DNA of 64,000 bases from Williamsia serinedens (GTDB taxonomy: Bacteria > Actinomycetota > Actinomycetes > Mycobacteriales > Mycobacteriaceae), in the NCBI RefSeq assembly GCF_024171725.1, contig NZ_JAMTCG010000007.1, positions 241,885-305,884 of the forward strand, read 5' to 3'. The notes under the pieces are model-generated. The model searched no databases. It saw only the letters and a program-made list of their open reading frames with translations, and was not told the origin of the DNA. Of this stretch, positions 31,531-40,546 are shown one piece after another. The first letter of the stretch is position 1. Each line of letters opens with the position of its first letter. A program made the translations under genes and the position numbers.

Positions 31531-33245
31531 CCCAGTCCAATCGCGTTCAGGTCAGCGGCGGTCGTCGAGGCCAGTTCGATGAGTCGCTCGAAGGCGTCCT
31601 TCTGGGTGCGCACGTCGCCGAACTTGGCCTGCCACAACGACGGCTCACCGCGCTTCATCGGCAGAGTCAGCTCACGGCAGCGGGTGACGTACACACGCGC
31701 GCCCAGATGCCGCGACGTCGCGCCCACGCGGTCACCGAGCCACCAGTGGCCGTAGCCGTTGTCGCCGATCAGCCACGGCATCGCCGATGCGACCTCGAAG
31801 CTGAACGTGGTGTCGGGGTCGGTCTCACGACGCCGCTTGCGGAGGTCGATGAACGCCGACGGCGTGTAGGCCTGCGTGACGCCGGTCGCCGCAGTCTCGA
31901 GGTAGTGCCCCCAGCCCTGCTTCGCGACCCGCACCAGCAGCGGGACCGTGATGTACGCCAGGAACGCGTCCTTCACGATCGGCAGGAGGAAAGCGTTCAG
32001 GATGCTGCCGAGCGACCCGACGCCGTAGCCGGCGATGTTGATGTTGTCGCCGAGGACGTCACCGGCATAGCCGATCCCGGCTTCCCACAGCTCATTCACA
32101 CCGGGCATCGACTGACCGCCGGCGGTGATCCGTCCAGGGCCGCCGGCGCCGCGGGTCAGCTTGAAGTCCTGGATGCCGGTGATGTCGCCGTCGCGGTACA
32201 CGACGTTCGGGTGCGACGGCTGGGTGCCAAGGACGCCAGGCAGCTTGAGTCCAGTCGTGTCGACGGGCTGACCGGTGATGAGGTCGTACGAGTCCTCGAC
32301 GTAATTGCTGGTGACGCTCGCGATAGACCGCAGAAGGCCAGTCGCGAGGTTGCCGCCGAGCGACGTTCCCGACTGCCAGCCCGACTTGTCGACGATGTCG
32401 ACGAACAGCGTGCCCTGCCGCCAGTTCGTACCGGCGCCCGGCCACGGCTCGGGATCGCCGTCGAGGAATCGTCTAGTGACGATCATCAGCTCGGCGTCCT
32501 CAAGGCGCGGCGCCATGACGTCCCACCACGACTTCTTGATGTTGCCGTCGACGATGGTCGTCGGTGCGACCGTCGACCCGATGGGCTTCGGCATGGGGAC
32601 GATCTGCGCCTGTGCCCACAACCCGGTCGAGTGATTCGACGGGTCGAGGAGATCCAGGTTCAGGTTGAAGTTCGTCCCCTGCAGCCGCAGCATGTTCCAG
32701 CCGAGAGTCGCGAGACCACCCCAGTCGACCGGGCAGAACAGGAACTGCTCCTTCGGTTCCTGCACGAGACCGATCGGCAGGAACGGCGATGCCGCCATGT
32801 GGACGTGCTTCAGCTCTTGGATGTCCTCGAGGAACTCGAGGATGACGCGGTCACCGTCTTTCGATCGGTGCAGCGTCACACCGTTCACAGGGTCGGTGCG
32901 GCCGGCGATCCGTGCGCCGTCCTTCTCGACGACGACGTGGATGTTGCTTGTGCCGCGCGACTCCTGGTCCAGTGCCCAGTGCGCGAGGAACGTCTGGCGG
33001 ATGCCTTCCTCGCTTGAGCTGTCGATGGGCAGCTCGAGGTGGATGGATCCGGTGTCGTTGTACTTGACTCCGGTCGAGCCGTCCGCCGGGCTGTAACAGG
33101 TGCCGCGGTACTTGTAGTTGCCGTCGTAGAGACGGATGCGCGGCGGTCGGGCGATGCGCGCGATGCGGGTTTCGCGGATCTCGCGGGCCCACAGGGCGAA
33201 GTCGTCGAGGCTGTCACCTGCGAAGGCGACGACCGAGGTGCTCAT
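31527..33245 (-). CDS. Minor tail protein, ReqiPepy6 Gp37-like
   Basis: A 572-residue protein. The N-terminus 'RIRLYDGNYKYRGTCYSPAD', then 'LEFLEDIQELKHVHMAASPF' and 'SWWDVMAPRLEDAELMIVTR' match the pattern of the Gp37-like (Siphovirus ReqiPepy6) family of actinophage tail-hub proteins. In these the N-terminal part equals a tail-associated hub and the C-terminal part continues to the virion tip ('AMPWLIGDNGYGHWWLGDRV' near the end). It follows the Dit-like and metalloprotease-like genes, the usual hub position. Confidence 0.8.
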   Translation of the reverse strand: MSTSVVAFAGDSLDDFALWAREIRETRIARIARPPRIRLYDGNYKYRGTCYSPADGSTGVKYNDTGSIHLELPIDSSSEEGIRQTFLAHWALDQESRGTSNIHVVVEKDGARIAGRTDPVNGVTLHRSKDGDRVILEFLEDIQELKHVHMAASPFLPIGLVQEPKEQFLFCPVDWGGLATLGWNMLRLQGTNFNLNLDLLDPSNHSTGLWAQAQIVPMPKPIGSTVAPTTIVDGNIKKSWWDVMAPRLEDAELMIVTRRFLDGDPEPWPGAGTNWRQGTLFVDIVDKSGWQSGTSLGGNLATGLLRSIASVTSNYVEDSYDLITGQPVDTTGLKLPGVLGTQPSHPNVVYRDGDITGIQDFKLTRGAGGPGRITAGGQSMPGVNELWEAGIGYAGDVLGDNINIAGYGVGSLGSILNAFLLPIVKDAFLAYITVPLLVRVAKQGWGHYLETAATGVTQAYTPSAFIDLRKRRRETDPDTTFSFEVASAMPWLIGDNGYGHWWLGDRVGATSRHLGARVYVTRCRELTLPMKRGEPSLWQAKFGDVRTQKDAFERLIELASTTAADLNAIGLG

Positions 33246-33676
33246 CGGACGCCGACCCGGTCGCCGTAACCCAGTGCGCGCAAGCGGCCGACCAGAGTTG
33301 CGGTCAGGTCCGACTGAAGATGCGCCAGCGTCTCGTTGGTGTGGTCGAGCACATCGATCGCCAGCTCGTGCCCCTGCAGGCTTGATCCGTAGATGGCCGT
33401 CGCAGCGTGGTTCATCTCGTGGACGACGATCTGGGTGGTGAGGTGCGATCGGCTCAGCCGGACGATTACCGAGTCAGCGTGGCTGGTCGCTCGGCCGTCG
33501 CGGTCGACGACGACCCTGTTGATGCATTGGCACAGCCCCACCGCGTCGCTGACGTCGTTGCCGTTGAAGCGCGTTCCCGCCGCGCGCATCGCCTCGACGG
33601 TGTCGTACACGTAGACGCGCACAGAGCGACGTTCACCTGTCGCGTCCGACGAGACGCGGATCAGTTTGGCGCTCAT
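33242..33676 (-). CDS. Putative HExxH zinc metalloprotease-like protein in the tail operon
   Basis: A 144-residue protein from ATG 33676. Residues about 90-105 read 'TTQIVVHEMNHAATAIYG', an HExxH motif (HEMNH) preceded by hydrophobic residues as in true zincins. About 25 residues later 'HTNETLAHLQSDLTATL' offers a glutamate on the next helix, the geometry of gluzincins. The N-terminal half is a beta domain ('VYVYDTVEAMRAAGTRFNGN', 'VGLCQCINRVVVDRDGRATS'). It overlaps both flanking genes by 4 bp, so it is a stable part of the tail operon. Catalysis is inferred, not shown. Confidence 0.68.
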   Translation of the reverse strand: MSAKLIRVSSDATGERRSVRVYVYDTVEAMRAAGTRFNGNDVSDAVGLCQCINRVVVDRDGRATSHADSVIVRLSRSHLTTQIVVHEMNHAATAIYGSSLQGHELAIDVLDHTNETLAHLQSDLTATLVGRLRALGYGDRVGVR

Positions 33677-34581
33677 TCGAGCCCCGACTCCGCTGACCAG
33701 AAGCGACGCATGATGTACTTGATCTGCGACCCCTTCGGGCCGTTGATGACGAACGGCATCATGATCGGGTTGTCCTGGGTGCCGGTGTACGGCGGGATCC
33801 AGAACAGCGGGTCGATAGCGCCCATTTGTGCCGGCGCGTTCGATAGATCCGCGGCGACGTAGGTGTCCATCAGCGGGTGCGACATGACCGACCACCACAC
33901 GCTGATCGGCGGGGTGACGATCATCCGGCCCGCGAACTGCCCCGGCGTCCATCGGACGTCGATGTCCTGCTCGTTGCCGAAGCTGAAGTCAGGGAACCCG
34001 AACGACGTCGCACCGCCGTTAGGTCGCAGCGCGTACTCGGGCCAGCCCCGCTGATCAGTCGGGTTCCACACCGGCGCCCACAGTGTGTTCGAGCCGTTCG
34101 ACGGATTGGTCAGCGTCACCTGGAGTGGCGCGGATTCGTAGAACGGGTTGAGCGCCACGGCCTCGACGGTCGCCTTCGCGCACTGCTGCAAGTTCCAGTC
34201 GCGCGCAGGCGAAAACTCGATGCCCTTCGACCGACGCAGCTGCAGCACGCGAAGCCCCGACTCCTGCGTCGTGGTGCGCCACTGCACCGTGCGGCCCTTG
34301 CGCCACAGCTTGCGGAACCGGCTGACCGTTGCCTCGATGCCGGCGCCCGTGTCGTAGAGGTTGAACGGCAGCGTCAGCGTCCGGACGGGCTGCTCATCCT
34401 CGCCCGCGATACCGCCAGGGGCGAACGCGGTCTGGATGATCTGCAGCTCGAGCTCGTCGGAGAACAGGCCCTTCGGATCGGTGCTCAGCTTGATCGGCTT
34501 GAACCCGAACTCGCCACCGGACACCACCGCGGAGTCGTCGTCGGCGACGATCTCGATGGTCGCAAGGTCATGCACGCTCAT
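33673..34581 (-). CDS. Distal tail (Dit)-like minor tail protein
   Basis: A 302-residue protein directly after the tape measure gene, the Dit position in siphoviruses. It opens 'MSVHDLATIEIVADDDSAVV', has a tail-tube-like beta domain ('VRTLTLPFNLYDTGAGIEAT', 'AKATVEAVALNPFYESAPLQ') and a C-terminal part containing 'ISVWWSVMSHPLMDTYVAAD', as common in mycobacteriophage minor tail proteins. Its start shares one base with the tape measure stop. Assignment rests on position plus general pattern. Confidence 0.75.
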   Translation of the reverse strand: MSVHDLATIEIVADDDSAVVSGGEFGFKPIKLSTDPKGLFSDELELQIIQTAFAPGGIAGEDEQPVRTLTLPFNLYDTGAGIEATVSRFRKLWRKGRTVQWRTTTQESGLRVLQLRRSKGIEFSPARDWNLQQCAKATVEAVALNPFYESAPLQVTLTNPSNGSNTLWAPVWNPTDQRGWPEYALRPNGGATSFGFPDFSFGNEQDIDVRWTPGQFAGRMIVTPPISVWWSVMSHPLMDTYVAADLSNAPAQMGAIDPLFWIPPYTGTQDNPIMMPFVINGPKGSQIKYIMRRFWSAESGLE

Positions 34582-37500
34582 CAGCGGCCCGCCAATCCGA
34601 CCGAGATCTGCCGACGCTGCGCCTCTTCCGCGAGCCGCAGCCCGCGCTCGTCGCGCAGGTTGTACTGCACCTGACCCCTCGGCGGCGCTGCGCGGTAGAG
34701 GCTGACGAGCTCACCGAGGAGCGACTCGACACGATCGTTCGCGCCCGCGAAGCCGTTGCGCATCCCGACCTGGAAGGCCTGCGTCTCATCCGGGGACAGG
34801 ACGCGCTCGGGACGGATGACCCGCTTGTGCATGATGCCGAGACCGTTGGCCTCGCCGCCGTCGTCGAAGACGCCGCCCAAGTCCTGGCCGGGGTTCGGCT
34901 TGCGGGTGCCCGGGTCGGCCACACGCGACTGCTGGCGGCGGGTCAGCTTCTCGGCGTCGTACTGCTGCTTCGCCTTCAGGGTCGCGTCCTGATAGTCACG
35001 CTTCAGGTCGGCGAGCCTGCGGTCGATCTCCGCCTTCTTGCCCTCGTCCTTCGTGGCGCTCTTCTCGTCCTGCAGCTTGTCGCGCTGCGCCTCGTACGCC
35101 TGCTGTCGGGTGAGCTTGTCGGCTTCGTACTTGCGCTGCGCCTGAGCGTTCGACAGCTCCTGCGAGTTCTTGGCGCCGCCCTTCTTGCTCTGCTCGACCT
35201 GGTTCTCGTACTCGGTGATCGCCGACAGCCAGCCTGGCGAGTCGTTCGCCGAGATGACGTCGAGACCGGACTTGATCTGGCCCTCGAAGAAGGCGCCGAT
35301 AGCGCCACCGATTCGCGTCGAAATCGACGTGCCGCGAGGCGTGGTGGTCGAGGTCGTCGACATGTCCGGTGTGGTGAGGTCGGGGCGTGACAGCGTGCCG
35401 CCCGTGTCGTCGCCGACACCGGTCGTCGGGAGCGGCGGTGTCGAGTCGGCGAACATCGACGCCGGGAAGTGCCACTTCTCGTTGAAGCGACCCTCGTTCG
35501 GGTCGGCCGCGCCGCCGCCGTACTGGCCGTCGCCGCGGTTGCCGCCCATCTCAACGTTCACGCCCGACGGGAGCTTGGTGGTGGCGTGCCCGCCGCCCGG
35601 TCCGCCGTTGTAGAACCCGAGCTGCAGGTCACCCGACTGGCCGATTCCCTGGCTCGCGCCCATCGACTTCAGTGCGCTCGCCGCTGATGCGGTCGCGTAC
35701 CGACCGCCGAACGGGGCGAGCCCTGCTGCGAGACGGGCGAAAGCTGACTGTGCCGCACTGCAGTCGCCCCAGTTGACGCCGCTCCACACGTACGGCGCGC
35801 CCTCGAGAGGACGGCTCGCACCGAACCCGCCGCGGGCCAGCTTGTCAAAATCGTCCTTGCTGACGGGGCCACCGGTGGCACGGCGAGGCAGACGCATGTT
35901 GTTGACGTCGTCCATGAATTGCAGGCCGTAGTAGTCGACGGCGGCCGACTGCTGCATGAACTCGCCGTTCGAGCCCCACATCAGCACCTTGTCGTCGCGC
36001 GGACCGCCCGGCCCCGTGACCGGACCACCGCTCGCGCGCGAGATGCCGGGTCCACGGAAGACGCCGCCGTCGGGCGTCCGGTCCCCGAAGTTGAGGCCCG
36101 TGACCTGAGCGTTGATGTAGGCGACGCGCTCCTGCGCAGTGCGGTCCAGCGCCGAGTTCACCAGCGCGATGTTCGCAAGGATCTTGTCGACCTCCATCCG
36201 GACCTGCGGATTGGCGGTCGTCGCCGACAGCTGCTCGAGCTGCGCCACGGACACGGCCTTGCCCTGCAGCAGTTCGTCGATCGTCAGCTTCGCCTGCGGG
36301 TTGGCGATCTGGGCGGACAAGTCGCGGAGCTGGTTGCGGGCGTTCTGGTTGCCGAGCGTGAACGCGTCGGTCTCGAGGCCGACCTTCGGGTTCGCCGTGA
36401 GCCCGTTCAGCAGGTTCACGTTCTGCGACACGTAGAGCAGCTGCGCGCGGGCTCGATCGTCGTTTGCGGTGATCGTGACGATGCCGTTCATCGGCTGCGA
36501 CACCGTGGCGTGCAGGCGCTCGAGTGCGGCGCGGGTGTCGGCGTTGACCGACGACTCCTCCACCTCGATGGTCTTCTTCTCCGGCGTGTTGTTCCACTGC
36601 GCCGAGATCGCGGCCAGCTGCTGGGTCACCTCCGGGGCGCCCTTCAGCTGCACCGAGAGGTCGACCGCCTTGCCGCCGAGCGACTCGTACAGGCCGCGGA
36701 TCGTCTGCACCGACTGACCGGTCGCTGTGGCGAGCGCCTGGAACGCCTGCTCGTTCTGCGCGTTCACCGTGCCCATGTCGCCGCCGGTCGACGCGACCTG
36801 CGCCGACTTGTCCGCGAGATCAGCCAGCGTGCGCGACAGGTTCGCGCCGGCCTCCGACATCGCGTTGAACTTGCCCGCCGGGTCGAACGCAGTCCCGTTG
36901 ATGCCGTCGGTTGACGTCGCGACCTTCCGGATCGCCTCGCCGTACTGTGCGACCGCCTCGGTCTGCGACCGTGCGGGGTTCATCGCGTCCATGGCCGACT
37001 TGAGCGCGTTCAGCTTGTCGCTCGCCGAGGAGCTCTTGTCGCCCATCACCTGGAACGCGGTGCCCAGCTCGGTGATCCCCGGGGTGACGCGGCGGCCGAC
37101 GTCCTGCTGCTGCAGGATCTTGTTCCGCACGTCCTGCAGGGTCTCGGCTGCCTTCTGCCCGCCCTCGGGCATCGCGAGCAGTCGAGCCTTCAGCTGGTCC
37201 CAGCCGCTCGCACTGCCCGCCACCTGGCGGCCGACCGCCTGCGACGTCATGCCCAGGTTGTTGATGGCCTCGGCGGCTTCGCGATTCGCCGACGCCGTCT
37301 CGTTGACCTTCTTCTCCTGGTCGTTCAGACCGAACGTCAGGCCGGAGACGAGGGCGTCGTTCCAACTGGCGGTTGCCTTCCCGGCGTTCGTGAACGAGTC
37401 GCGCACGTCGTCCACCTGGGACGCCACGGACGAGAACACGTCCCCGGTCAGCGCACCCTTGGAGTCGACGAGCAGTTCCTTGGTGCGCTTCTGCTCCTCG

Positions 37501-39470
37501 GCGAGGGATGCGAGCGACCCGCGGTATGCGTCGACGGCCGAAGACTGACGTTGCACCGAGGATGCCCACATCGTCCCGACGACTGCGGCACCGGCGAGCG
37601 CGAGTCCCACGGGCCCGCCGAAGACGCCGGCGATGCCAGCGCCTGCTGCTCGCAGCCCTGTACCGGCGGCGGATGCGATGCCAGCGGTGCGGCCGAAGCG
37701 TTCCGCCCCGGTCGCAGCGTTCACGAACGACGACTGCATCCGAGCGACGACCGGCGCGCTCTGGCCGACCTGCGCGATCGCCGTGCCAAAGCGGCCCATG
37801 CTGACCGCGCCGAACGATCCCGCTCGCACGACGGCCGACTGGGCGGTCGCGAGAGAGGTGAGTCGCGCGGTGGCCGTGGTCGTGGTGGCGCCGAGTGTCG
37901 CGACACTGCTGCGCAGTCCAGCAAGCGCGGGGCCGACGGCACGGAACGCGAGCCAGGCTGCGACGGCGCCGACGACGAGCGGCTGCATGCCGGACAGCGC
38001 CGAGTTGGTCAGCTGCAGCGCGGGCACGACAGTGGCGTCGAGGATCCCGGCCGCCGCCTCGAGGCCGCTCACGAGGGTCTCGACGCCGATAGCGGAAACG
38101 ATCGCGCCGGCCTGCCCGAACGTCTCGCCCAACGTGCCGACGAGCGGCAGCAAATCCTCGATCGAGCCCCACAGCGAGGTGAAGACGTCCTTGAGACGCC
38201 CGCCCCACTCCATGATCAGAGCCGGTCCGCCCGCGTTCTGGAACGCGTCGACGATGCCCTCGAAGCCGTCGCGGATCTTGCTGCCCAGCCCGGACGCGCC
38301 GTCGGTGATGCTGCCGATCGCGCCTGCCGCTGCGGTCGCCGCAGAAGTGAGCGGGCCCTGGACCGCGTCGTAGAACGCGAGCCCGGCGTCCTGCGCCTCA
38401 TTCTTCAGCTTCTCCCACGCGCCGGGGAGTCCCTGCATCTTGGCGGCCGCGACCTCGGCGGCAGATCCCTGCTGCCCCATCGCGTCACGGAGGCGGTCGA
38501 AGCCGCCCGCGCCCTGCTGCGCAGCGACGCCGGCGATGCGCGCGGCGTCCGAACCGAACAGCGTCGCCGTCGCAGCCTGGTACATCTCGGGCGTCATCCG
38601 CTTCGACGCGGTCTGCAGCTGGCCGAACAGCGACTCCATGCCGACGAACTGGCCCTGGGCGTTGTAGACGGTGAGGCCGAGCTGCTCGATGGCGTTCTGC
38701 GCAGGCTTGCCGGTGTCGGTGAGCGCGAGGAGCGCCGACTTCAGCAGGGTGCCGGCGTCGGACCCCTGGATGCCTGCGTTGGCGAGGAGTGCGATCGTCG
38801 CCGCGGTGTCCTGCATGGACAGGCCGAACTGGTTGGCGACGGCACCGCCCTGCTGGAACGCCATTGCGACGTCGGTGATTTCGGCGGACGACTGGTTGGC
38901 GGCGTTCGCGAGGATGTCCGCTGCGGTGCCAGCGTACGAGGCGTCCTTGCCGAACGCCTGGAGTGCCTGCGACTGGATCGTCGCCGCGTCGGCGGCCGAG
39001 ATCTGCGCCGCCGCGGCCAGCTGCAGCGTGCCACGCGCGGCCTGCATCGACTGGTTGACGGTGAAGCCGCCCTTGGCGAGTTCGACCATCGCCTGCGCGG
39101 CATCAACGCTCGAGGTCGCCGCGAGCTGATTGTCGGTGCCGAGGTCCCGTGCAACTTGGGCGACCTTTGCGACCTGCTCCGACGACGCGCCGGCGACAGC
39201 CTGCATCGTGTTCAGACTGGTGGTGAAGTCCATGCCCGACGAGATGGCCGACTTCATTGCCCCGCCGACCGCCGCGACCGCACCCGTCACGCCCGCCACC
39301 GCACCAAGGTTCTTCAGTGACCCACCGAGGGCCGACGAGAACGACTGTCCCGCGGTGCGTCCTGCGGTCGTCGCCTCCCGACCCGCGCCACTGAACATCG
39401 TCCGCAGCTGCCCAGGTACCCGACTCGTCTCGAGGAGCACGGACACGTACGCGGTTGCGAGTTCAGTCAC
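34581..39470 (-). CDS. Tape measure protein with embedded NlpC/P60-like domain
   Basis: A 1629-residue TP901-type tape measure. The N-terminal part ('ISSGMDFTTSLNTMQAVAGA', 'LAKGGFTVNQSMQAARGTLQ', 'GIQGSDAGTLLKSALLAL') is the conserved TMP domain. Hydrophobic segments follow around residues 500 and 620 ('GPVGLALAGAAVVGTMWASS'). At about residues 1215-1320 a cysteine-peptidase-like module appears: 'GAPYVWSGVNWGDCSAAQSA' (nucleophile Cys) and 'GGPGGGHATTKLPSG' (His), as in muralytic tape measures that cut peptidoglycan during DNA entry. A charged coiled coil lies at about 1415-1510. By the usual 1.5 angstrom per residue rule it implies a tail of roughly 240 nm. Confidence 0.9.
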   Translation of the reverse strand: MTELATAYVSVLLETSRVPGQLRTMFSGAGREATTAGRTAGQSFSSALGGSLKNLGAVAGVTGAVAAVGGAMKSAISSGMDFTTSLNTMQAVAGASSEQVAKVAQVARDLGTDNQLAATSSVDAAQAMVELAKGGFTVNQSMQAARGTLQLAAAAQISAADAATIQSQALQAFGKDASYAGTAADILANAANQSSAEITDVAMAFQQGGAVANQFGLSMQDTAATIALLANAGIQGSDAGTLLKSALLALTDTGKPAQNAIEQLGLTVYNAQGQFVGMESLFGQLQTASKRMTPEMYQAATATLFGSDAARIAGVAAQQGAGGFDRLRDAMGQQGSAAEVAAAKMQGLPGAWEKLKNEAQDAGLAFYDAVQGPLTSAATAAAGAIGSITDGASGLGSKIRDGFEGIVDAFQNAGGPALIMEWGGRLKDVFTSLWGSIEDLLPLVGTLGETFGQAGAIVSAIGVETLVSGLEAAAGILDATVVPALQLTNSALSGMQPLVVGAVAAWLAFRAVGPALAGLRSSVATLGATTTTATARLTSLATAQSAVVRAGSFGAVSMGRFGTAIAQVGQSAPVVARMQSSFVNAATGAERFGRTAGIASAAGTGLRAAGAGIAGVFGGPVGLALAGAAVVGTMWASSVQRQSSAVDAYRGSLASLAEEQKRTKELLVDSKGALTGDVFSSVASQVDDVRDSFTNAGKATASWNDALVSGLTFGLNDQEKKVNETASANREAAEAINNLGMTSQAVGRQVAGSASGWDQLKARLLAMPEGGQKAAETLQDVRNKILQQQDVGRRVTPGITELGTAFQVMGDKSSSASDKLNALKSAMDAMNPARSQTEAVAQYGEAIRKVATSTDGINGTAFDPAGKFNAMSEAGANLSRTLADLADKSAQVASTGGDMGTVNAQNEQAFQALATATGQSVQTIRGLYESLGGKAVDLSVQLKGAPEVTQQLAAISAQWNNTPEKKTIEVEESSVNADTRAALERLHATVSQPMNGIVTITANDDRARAQLLYVSQNVNLLNGLTANPKVGLETDAFTLGNQNARNQLRDLSAQIANPQAKLTIDELLQGKAVSVAQLEQLSATTANPQVRMEVDKILANIALVNSALDRTAQERVAYINAQVTGLNFGDRTPDGGVFRGPGISRASGGPVTGPGGPRDDKVLMWGSNGEFMQQSAAVDYYGLQFMDDVNNMRLPRRATGGPVSKDDFDKLARGGFGASRPLEGAPYVWSGVNWGDCSAAQSAFARLAAGLAPFGGRYATASAASALKSMGASQGIGQSGDLQLGFYNGGPGGGHATTKLPSGVNVEMGGNRGDGQYGGGAADPNEGRFNEKWHFPASMFADSTPPLPTTGVGDDTGGTLSRPDLTTPDMSTTSTTTPRGTSISTRIGGAIGAFFEGQIKSGLDVISANDSPGWLSAITEYENQVEQSKKGGAKNSQELSNAQAQRKYEADKLTRQQAYEAQRDKLQDEKSATKDEGKKAEIDRRLADLKRDYQDATLKAKQQYDAEKLTRRQQSRVADPGTRKPNPGQDLGGVFDDGGEANGLGIMHKRVIRPERVLSPDETQAFQVGMRNGFAGANDRVESLLGELVSLYRAAPPRGQVQYNLRDERGLRLAEEAQRRQISVGLAGR

Positions 39471-39937
39471 GCGGTTTCACCTCCTCGGGAGATCCCCTGC
39501 ATCAGCAGGAGTTCGTCGGCGACAGCGCGAGCGACATCGTCATCGCTGTCGTGCTGCGGCTCATCGGGCTGGTCTTCTTCGGCAGTTCGGTGCGGTCCGT
39601 ATGTCGCCGGCCAGAACGTCTCGGGCACGTCGTTCGGATTGCCGTCCTCGTCGAAGCCGACGAGCTGCTGAGCGGTCAGGAATCGCAAAGAGGACTGCAG
39701 CGTGGCGATCTCGGCCAGCAGGAACGTATGCGGATCCGCGAACGCCCAATCCGGGTTTAGTTCCCGGTGGAGCTCCATCGACGGATCGCGTTGCGCGCGT
39801 CGGACAATGACACGCAGGTCGACCCACGAGAACCACGGCTTGCCGAGGTCTCGTAGGCGCAGCCCACGATCGATCAGGTCGCAGGCGATCGCCTCCCCGT
39901 GCTCCTTCAGGAGTCGGTGGAGGCGGAAGATTCCCCC
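39467..39937 (-). CDS. Tail assembly chaperone, frameshift (T) domain
   Basis: This region is in the -1 frame relative to the upstream chaperone gene and has no convincing own start until ATG 39778. Just after the candidate slippery site it reads 'IFRLHRLLKEHGEAIACDLI', 'DRGLRLRDLGKPWFSWVDLR' and 'ELNPDWAFADPHTF', the standard content of the second tail chaperone in siphoviruses of actinobacteria. It is therefore made as the C-terminal part of a GT-type fusion (about 317 residues from 40419). The stop overlaps the tape measure start by 4 bp. Confidence 0.8.
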   Translation of the reverse strand, partial: GGIFRLHRLLKEHGEAIACDLIDRGLRLRDLGKPWFSWVDLRVIVRRAQRDPSMELHRELNPDWAFADPHTFLLAEIATLQSSLRFLTAQQLVGFDEDGNPNDVPETFWPATYGPHRTAEEDQPDEPQHDSDDDVARAVADELLLMQGISRGGETA

Positions 39938-40419
39938 GTCGTGATGTCCTTCGACTCGAGGCGGCGCCGGAGATCCTCGACGCTCTTCTCTGGGATATTC
40001 TTCGACGTGGTGAGCAGCTTGTAGTCGGCGGCGCTCATGTACGGCTTGAGCCAGCGCAGGTCGAGCTCGCGCATGGTGACCTTCTCGAGCGTGGCCTTCG
40101 CATCGTCGGGGAACGGTGGCAGCTCATCCGGCTCGGGGGCGCGCTCTGCTTCGGGCAGTCCGTCGTTGACGCGGTGCCACTCCGCCATCTGCTCGTCCCG
40201 GACGGCCTTGGCGCGGTGCCACTCCAGCACCTTCGCCTCCGCCTCCTGGTAGGGACGGAGGAACTCGTAGACCTTGTCGACCTCGCTGGGCGGGACCCAG
40301 TCCTTGCGGGGTGCGCAGATCAGGATCGGCTCGTCGCGGCCGACGACCGGCACGGCGAGACGGATGTAGTGATCGGTGATCGAGTCGACGACTTCGTAGC
40401 CCTCGGGAACAGCAGACAT
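39907..40419 (-). CDS. Tail assembly chaperone (G)
   Basis: A 170-residue protein between the major tail protein and the tape measure, the fixed position of tail chaperones. It is helical and acidic: 'VPPSEVDKVYEFLRPYQEAE', 'PYMSAADYKLLTTSKNIPE'. The termination codon at 39907 follows shortly after a G5AA run (39931-39937), where a -1 slip continues translation into the T domain. It binds the tape measure during tail assembly. Its leader contains the repeat and pairing elements described at 40424-40533. Confidence 0.85.
   Translation of the reverse strand: MSAVPEGYEVVDSITDHYIRLAVPVVGRDEPILICAPRKDWVPPSEVDKVYEFLRPYQEAEAKVLEWHRAKAVRDEQMAEWHRVNDGLPEAERAPEPDELPPFPDDAKATLEKVTMRELDLRWLKPYMSAADYKLLTTSKNIPEKSVEDLRRRLESKDITTGESSASTDS
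39931..39937 (-). promoter_or_regulatory. Candidate -1 programmed frameshift site in tail chaperone mRNA
   Basis: The mRNA reads GGGGGAA here, split as xxG GGG GAA in the zero frame. A -1 slip leads straight into the conserved T-domain frame with no intervening stop. G-run slippery sites are usual for tail chaperones, but the A-site repairing (GAA to GGA) is imperfect, so the exact slip codon is uncertain. Confidence 0.6.
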
Positions 40420-40423
40420 GGGT

Positions 40424-40533
40424 GACCAGGAGCCCTTTCGGAATGGATGGGATGGTGATCAGGAGCCATGCCCCGGCCTGGCGGAGAGTCGCGGCTCCTG
40501 GTCAAAGGGGTGATGAGACACCCCGCCAGGCCG
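40424..40533 (-). promoter_or_regulatory. Structured intergenic RNA element before the tail chaperones
   Basis: The 127-nt gap between the major tail gene (stop 40547) and the chaperone start (40419) holds interleaved complementary segments. GATCAGGAGCC (40457-40467) pairs with GGCTCCTGGTC (40493-40503); CGGCCTGGCGG (40474-40484) pairs perfectly with CCGCCAGGCCG (40523-40533). The order is A-B-A'-B', i.e. pseudoknot topology. A third hairpin GGGGTG/CACCCC (40507-40524) is followed by UUU in the mRNA, like a terminator. GACCAGGAGCC (40424-40434), 5 nt upstream of the start codon, is an alternative partner for 40493-40503, so the start region could switch between free and occluded. Confidence 0.55.
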
Positions 40534-40546
40534 AGTCGATTGGGTG

